DNA of 15,473 nucleotides, taken from NCBI GenBank assembly GCA_964573205.1, contig CAZNIT010000015.1:1-15473 (forward strand). Direction: 5' to 3'. The translations under genes and the position numbers were made by a program. The stretch is from QNZT01 sp964573205 (GTDB lineage: Bacteria > Campylobacterota > Campylobacteria > Campylobacterales > QNZT01). Below, one piece after another: positions 14,001-15,473 of this stretch. Each line of letters opens with the position of its first letter. Position 1 is the first letter of the stretch. Below the pieces are notes generated by a model. The model ran no database searches. It was not told the DNA's origin and worked only from the letters and a program-made list of their open reading frames with translations.

Positions 14001-15233
14001 TTGATGATCGATAGAGAAGAGCTTTTGCAGATCAATTCGCTTCTTTCAAAATCGCCTCTGGTACAAAGCTGCGAAGTGAACGATAAAACTTTTGAGAAGG
14101 GAAGTACGATTCCGAAAGAGGAGTTTGATAATATCAACAGATTCGCTCTTAACAGTGTCGTAAAATGTTTCGATCAAGAGACTCAAGATAAATATAATGA
14201 TTTGAAAATCTATTTTAGAGAAGAGAAAAAGCGTCTTAGACTCGAGCATGATGAAAAACTCTCGATTTTAGAGAAAGACGATATATTGCCAAGCGGCGTT
14301 ACGAAACTTGTAAAAGTTTATATTGCCACGAAGAGAAAACTCAAAGTCGGTGATAAAATGGCCGGTCGTCACGGAAATAAAGGTATTGTTTCCAATATAG
14401 TTCCGGAGATGGATATGCCTTATCTTGAAAGCGGAGAGACGGTGGATATCGTCCTTAATCCTCTTGGTGTTCCTAGTCGTATGAATATAGGCCAAATTCT
14501 CGAAGTGCATTTAGGACTTGCGGGAAGAAGGCTGGGACAACAGATAAAAGATCTGATGGAGCAAAAGCAAGGCGAATGGCTGAAAGATCTTAGAGAAAAG
14601 ATGATCAAAATAGCCGACGTAGCGAAGCTGATGAATGCAAAAGAGTTTTTGAGTACTATGAACGACGACGAACTATTGGAATATGCGAGAGATTGGAGCA
14701 AAGGTGTGAGATTTGCCACTCCTATTTTCGAGGGGACTACCGAAGATGAGTTTAAAAAACTCTTTGAGCTTGCGAAAATCGATAGCGACGGTAAAACGGT
14801 GCTTTATGACGGAAGAACGGGTGAACCTATGAAAGAGAGGGTAAATGTAGGGGTTATGTATATGCTGAAACTCCACCATCTAGTCGATGAAAAAGTTCAT
14901 GCAAGAAGTACCGGACCTTACTCTTTAGTTACACAACAGCCTGTCGGCGGTAAAGCCCTCTTTGGCGGACAGAGATTCGGTGAGATGGAAGTATGGGCGC
15001 TTGAAGCGTACGGTGCGGCACATACGCTAAAAGAGATGCTTACGATAAAATCGGATGATGTTGAAGGAAGAATGCAGGCATATAGGGCGATAACAAGAGG
15101 TGAAAATGTACCAAAAACAGGTATTCCTGAAACATTTTTCGTATTGACCAACGAATTAAAATCATTGGCACTTGATGTAGAGATATTTAAAGAAGGAGAA
15201 GAGGGTGAAGAACTTAGTACCGATAGAGATTAG
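11070..15233 (+). CDS. rpoB: DNA-directed RNA polymerase subunit beta
   Basis: This 1387-residue catalytic core subunit is slightly longer than the 1342 residues of E. coli. The rifampicin pocket is at 525-551 (SGQLSQFMDQTNPLSELTHK then RRLSALG). Asp533, His543 and Ser548 equal the drug-sensitive E. coli residues 516, 526 and 531. Position 552 is Glu, where E. coli has Pro (LGEGG). HPTHYGRICPVETPEG follows. The KVGDKMAGRHGNKG motif supplies Lys1096 and Lys1104, matching E. coli Lys1065 and Lys1073 at the active site. The C-terminal GGQRFGEMEVWALEAYGA contacts beta prime. AAGGTGG at 11059-11065 precedes the ATG. The protein is not fused to RpoC. Its last ten codons (29 nt) overlap the rpoC start in another frame. 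Confidence 0.99.
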   Translation: MLNSLRSGNRLRVDFSKNPKHIKVPNLLQLQQKSYEQFLSVGNKAKDSGIEKVFTSIFPIHDPQNRLTLEYVESEIGKPKYTIRECMERGLTYSVYLKMKIRLILWDKNEKTGEKTGVKDIKEQILYIRDIPLMTGRTSFIINGVERVVVNQLHRSPGVIFKEEESSTLANKLLYTAQIIPDRGSWLYFEYDAKDTLYVRINKRRKVPVTILFRALGYSKQDILKLFYPIQTIKIIDGKFLIKFNEKDFLGKVEFDLRDQDGNLLVSAGKRLTAKKAAKIKESGIEWMEYPLEILMNRFLASPIIDNESGEVIFETLTQLDDAKLAQLIEMKLDEIEIANDLAPGVDDAVINSFIADTEMMKLLKQTEEIEDENDLAAIRIYKVMRPGEPVTKEAAKEFIKDLFFNPERYDLTKVGRMKMNHKLIIDVPSYVTVLTTEDIINTVQYLIRVKNGIGHIDDRDHLGNRRIRAIGELLSGELHSGLVKMQKSIRDKFTTLSGTIDELMPHDLVNSKMITNTILEFFTSGQLSQFMDQTNPLSELTHKRRLSALGEGGLVKERAGFEVRDVHPTHYGRICPVETPEGQNIGLINTLSSYAKVNDLGFVEAPYRVVKNGKVTDEVVYYTATQEEDLVLAPASTEVDEEGNIVEPIVEARINGEIKLIEREKVNLIDLSSAMVMGVAASLIPFLEHDDANRALMGSNMQRQAVPLIWSEAPFVGTGIESIVARDAWEAIKAKRGGVIEKVDSKNIYILGEDENGAFIDHYWLHKNMRTNQNTSFSQTPIAKKGQRVEKGQVIADGPSMDMGEIAIGKNIFVAFMPWNGYNYEDAIVVNERLIRDDTFTSLHIYEKEIEARELKDGSEEITKDIPNVKEENLFHLDESGIVKVGTYVKPGMILVGKVSPKGEVKPTPEERLLRAIFGEKAGHVVNKSLYCPQSTEGVVVDVKIFTKKGYDKDPRSIEAFEAEKENLDRNHHDRLLMIDREELLQINSLLSKSPLVQSCEVNDKTFEKGSTIPKEEFDNINRFALNSVVKCFDQETQDKYNDLKIYFREEKKRLRLEHDEKLSILEKDDILPSGVTKLVKVYIATKRKLKVGDKMAGRHGNKGIVSNIVPEMDMPYLESGETVDIVLNPLGVPSRMNIGQILEVHLGLAGRRLGQQIKDLMEQKQGEWLKDLREKMIKIADVAKLMNAKEFLSTMNDDELLEYARDWSKGVRFATPIFEGTTEDEFKKLFELAKIDSDGKTVLYDGRTGEPMKERVNVGVMYMLKLHHLVDEKVHARSTGPYSLVTQQPVGGKALFGGQRFGEMEVWALEAYGAAHTLKEMLTIKSDDVEGRMQAYRAITRGENVPKTGIPETFFVLTNELKSLALDVEIFKEGEEGEELSTDRD

Positions 15234-15473
15234 TGAAGAGAATCGTCCTAGAGATTTTGAGGCTTTTAGACTAAAGTTAGCATCTCCTGAAAAGATACTT
15301 TCTTGGAGTTATGGAGAGGTTAAAAAGCCTGAAACTATAAACTATAGAACACTAAAACCTGAAAGAGACGGTCTTTTTTGTGCAAAGATATTCGGTCCGG
15401 TTAGAGACTATGAGTGTCTTTGTGGAAAATATAAAAAGATGAGATATAAAGGTATCAAGTGTGAAAAGTGTGG
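15205..15473 (+). CDS. rpoC: DNA-directed RNA polymerase subunit beta prime (5' part)
   Basis: The first 89 codons of rpoC run off the window edge. The GTG start at 15205 lies inside rpoB in the +1 frame and overlaps it by 29 nt. AAGGAG at 15193-15198 is correctly placed, and no ATG start occurs upstream in this frame or before codon 79. The sequence ...PIEISEENRPRDFEAF, then SPEKILSWSYGEVKKPETIN and NYRTLKPERDGLFCAKIFGP, is the standard beta prime N-terminus. The zinc-binding cysteines Cys71, Cys73, Cys86 and Cys89 follow, matching the clamp zinc site. Coupled translation with rpoB is expected to help the 1:1 stoichiometry of the subunits. Confidence 0.97.
   Translation, partial: MKNLVPIEISEENRPRDFEAFRLKLASPEKILSWSYGEVKKPETINYRTLKPERDGLFCAKIFGPVRDYECLCGKYKKMRYKGIKCEKC

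Noticed and set aside
15201..15473. rpoB-rpoC gene fusion as in Helicobacter
   Set aside because: rpoB ends at an in-frame TAG at 15231-15233, and rpoC continues in a different frame from its own ribosome site and GTG.

Overview
The window looks like a chromosomal segment of a Campylobacterota (Epsilonproteobacteria) genome. The evidence is an EF-Tu, RpoB and L33 of that lineage's type, AT-rich intergenic DNA, and several promoters that have an extended TGnTATAAT -10 element and no clear -35. RpoB and RpoC are separate proteins here, which argues against Helicobacter or Wolinella, where they are fused. A Sulfurimonas/Sulfurovum/Arcobacter-like organism is possible, but I cannot name the genus from this sequence.

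Left part (1-5700): a large SGNH-type hydrolase lipoprotein (+) converges with a small DUF1439 (YceB-like) lipoprotein (-). A tRNA-Asn gene (+) follows, behind a near-perfect sigma70 promoter. It converges with a compact minus-strand operon read in the order yaaA -> B12-domain radical SAM protein -> rnz (RNase Z). Two of these three genes use non-ATG starts, and their junctions are a 4-nt overlap and a 1-nt gap.

Middle (5780-7600): a second consensus promoter drives tRNA-Thr(UGU), tRNA-Tyr(GUA), tRNA-Gly(UCC) and tRNA-Thr(GGU), followed by tuf. This is the same order as the E. coli thrU-tyrU-glyT-thrT-tufB operon.

Right part (7600-15473): rpmG, tRNA-Trp, secE, nusG, rplK, rplA, rplJ, rplL, rpoB and the start of rpoC, all on the plus strand. 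Together these supply the elongation factor, its tRNAs, large-subunit and stalk proteins, the SecYEG clamp, the NusG transcription factor and the RNA polymerase core. Control elements visible between genes are a hairpin plus short T-run between rpmG and trnW, an L10-leader-like structure before rplJ, a hairpin after rplL, and a 13-bp inverted repeat bracketing an extended -10 promoter before rpoB. rpoC starts at a GTG inside rpoB with a 29-nt out-of-frame overlap.

No mobile element, CRISPR array, prophage or evidently new multigene system is present. The least explained items are the SGNH lipoprotein with two large insertions, the radical SAM/yaaA/rnz operon, and the regulatory DNA at the rplL-rpoB junction.
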